Shown in pieces: positions 5,498 to 6,503 of a stretch of 6,503 nucleotides of DNA; positions within the stretch are counted from its first letter, which is position 1; the number at the start of each line of letters is the position of its first letter. The stretch lies in the NCBI GenBank assembly GCA_013813135.1, contig JACCSF010000043.1:1-6503 (forward strand), in the 5' to 3' direction. The notes below the pieces were generated by a model that had not been told where the DNA came from, ran no database searches, and saw only the letters and a program-made list of their open reading frames with translations. Position numbers and translations under genes: made by a program. The stretch comes from Thermoleophilaceae bacterium. Its GTDB lineage: Bacteria > Actinomycetota > Thermoleophilia > Solirubrobacterales > Thermoleophilaceae.

Positions 5498-6181
5498 ATG
5501 GAGAGTTCCACCGAGCCGATCGCCGCGCCTCCGTCAGACCTGCCGCCTGAGCTGCGTGGACCGCCGCCGCGCCACGGCGGGCTGCTGGCGCTGGTGCGCT
5601 TCATGCGCCGCAACCGCATGCTCAACGCGAAGTACGCCGTGCTGCTCCTGCGGCTGGGCGCCTGGAAGCTGCGCCTGCGCGGGCGGCTGCGGCTGGACGG
5701 CATGGCCTTCATCGGGCCGGGCTGCCGGCTGGAGGTGGGCCCCAACGCCGTGCTCGAGCTGGGCCGCTGGTCGTGGATCGGGCAGGGGTGCAAGATCCGC
5801 TGCCACGAGGGCCGTGTGGCGGTCGGGGCCAAGAGCGTGATGGGTCAGGAGTGCACGGTCTCCGCCTACCAGAACGTCTCGATCGGACGGGAGTGCGTGA
5901 TCGCCGACCGCGTGATGATGATCGACTTCGACCACGGGACGGTCGAGGTGAATCGCCCGATCCGTCTGCAGGGGATCTACAAGCGCGACGTGCGCGTGGG
6001 CCACAACGTCTGGATCGGCTACGGCGCGTGCATCCTGCGCGGCGTGACCGTGGGCGACAACGCGATCGTCGGCACCAACGCGGTGGTGACGAAGGAGGTC
6101 CCGGCCAACGCGGTCGTGGGCGGGGTTCCCGCGCGTGTGCTCCGTATGCGTGACACCCCGCATATGATGCGCTTCGAGTGA
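5498..6181 (+). CDS. Left-handed beta-helix (hexapeptide repeat) acyltransferase
   Basis: The 227-residue protein resembles the WbbJ/maltose-acetyltransferase group, which moves an acetyl or other acyl group from CoA to sugars or related acceptors and normally acts as a trimer. Residues 1-25 are a Pro-rich, probably disordered leader, and 26-66 form a basic amphipathic stretch (RFMRRNRM, LRLRGRLRL). The beta helix runs from about 70 to 212, with imperfect hexapeptide turns such as FIGPGCRLEV, SWIGQGCKI, VSIGRECVIADRV, VWIGYGACI and AIVGTNAVV. The likely catalytic base is H146 in MIDFDHG. The C-terminal turn VVGGVPARVLRMRD is typical of CoA-dependent members. The start ATG 5498 has no ribosome site but lies just after a TATGAT box. 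The TGA stop overlaps the GTG of the lipoprotein gene, so the two are probably co-translated. The acceptor is unknown; an envelope or cell-surface glycan is likely. Confidence 0.9.
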   Translation: MESSTEPIAAPPSDLPPELRGPPPRHGGLLALVRFMRRNRMLNAKYAVLLLRLGAWKLRLRGRLRLDGMAFIGPGCRLEVGPNAVLELGRWSWIGQGCKIRCHEGRVAVGAKSVMGQECTVSAYQNVSIGRECVIADRVMMIDFDHGTVEVNRPIRLQGIYKRDVRVGHNVWIGYGACILRGVTVGDNAIVGTNAVVTKEVPANAVVGGVPARVLRMRDTPHMMRFE

Positions 6182-6503
6182 GCGCGGGAGGACTCGTCAA
6201 GCTGGCCCTTGCGGTCGCGGCGCTGGGCGTCACCGGCTGCACCCTGAACCGGCCCGAGGATCCGGTGGTGCTGAGCGGCGCGCAGGTGCCGGCGCTGGCA
6301 GGCGTCGGCGCCGGCGACGTGGTCGCGTTCAGGTGGGTCAACGGATGGGACCAGGTGCCCGTGCAGGTCGACGAGCGCAAGTCGGTGGACCTGGGCACGG
6401 TCTACAACGCGGCGCCGATGGGGTTCGCGACCACCGTGTACGCCGACCCGGGAACGTTCACGGGCGCCGACTCGAACGCCAACGTCGACGCCGACGACGA
6501 GGT
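6178..6503 (+). CDS. Putative secreted lipoprotein of unknown function (3' end missing)
   Basis: A GTG at 6178 overlaps the acyltransferase stop (GTGA), and the frame is open to the right edge, showing 108 residues. The N-terminus is a lipoprotein signal peptide: a short start with K8, a hydrophobic core LALAVAALG, and the lipobox VTGC with lipidated C21. The mature protein should therefore be anchored on the outer face of the membrane. The following segment is Gly-, Ala- and Val-rich with short beta-like runs (VVAFRWVNGWDQVPVQVDE). The visible end is Asp/Asn-rich (GADSNANVDADDE), recalling calcium-binding loops, though it does not fit the EF-hand spacing exactly. I do not recognise the family. 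A GGGAGG lies inside the coding start at 6185-6190, but no good start codon follows at proper spacing before the hydrophobic core, so the coupled GTG is preferred. Confidence 0.75.
   Translation, partial: MSAGGLVKLALAVAALGVTGCTLNRPEDPVVLSGAQVPALAGVGAGDVVAFRWVNGWDQVPVQVDERKSVDLGTVYNAAPMGFATTVYADPGTFTGADSNANVDADDE

Noticed and set aside
1..6503. CRISPR array, insertion sequence or toxin-antitoxin pair
   Set aside because: No regularly spaced repeats, terminal inverted repeats, transposase motifs or paired small genes were found on either strand.

Overview
The window is strongly GC-rich, with third codon positions almost always G or C and GTG and TTG used as starts. It holds a membrane histidine kinase of the HisKA_3 type paired with a LuxR-type response regulator, and two start codons that appear to have almost no leader. 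This points to a high-GC actinobacterium. The hexapeptide acyltransferase and the kinase look like Thermoleophilia (Solirubrobacterales-like) proteins, but that placement is a recollection of family resemblance and is low confidence.

Layout, left to right. (1) Bases 2-457 encode the C-terminal part of a secreted beta-rich protein cut by the left edge. (2) Bases 458-854 hold no intact gene. They contain a compact set of nested and adjacent hairpins (458-548), a frameshifted scrap resembling the Walker A region of a P4-type phage/plasmid primase-helicase (607-682), and a perfect 11-bp tandem repeat plus a small palindrome just before the next gene. (3) Bases 855-1610 encode a class I SAM-dependent methyltransferase on the plus strand. 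(4) A minus-strand cluster runs from 5416 down to 1607: a receiver-only response regulator, an eight-helix membrane histidine kinase, a NarL/LuxR-type response regulator and MreB. It converges on the methyltransferase with a 4-bp overlap of the two stop codons. (5) From a divergent intergenic region (5417-5497), bases 5498-6181 encode a left-handed beta-helix acyltransferase. Its stop overlaps the GTG start of a lipoprotein gene that runs off the right edge.

How the genes may work together. The kinase and the two response regulators form one tightly packed signalling unit (gap of 7 bp, overlap of 10 bp). The kinase has a typical phospho-acceptor helix and ATPase domain, and an extracytoplasmic loop with a Cys-x-x-Cys pair. 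One regulator binds DNA and the other has only a receiver domain, so a branched phosphate flow is plausible. MreB follows 36 bp behind the DNA-binding regulator, so cell-shape or wall-growth control may be tied to the same transcript. The divergent acyltransferase and lipoprotein are probably envelope-related, as is the secreted protein at the left edge. No single new defence or mobile system is intact here. The least explained parts are the 458-854 interval and the MreB-signalling gene arrangement.
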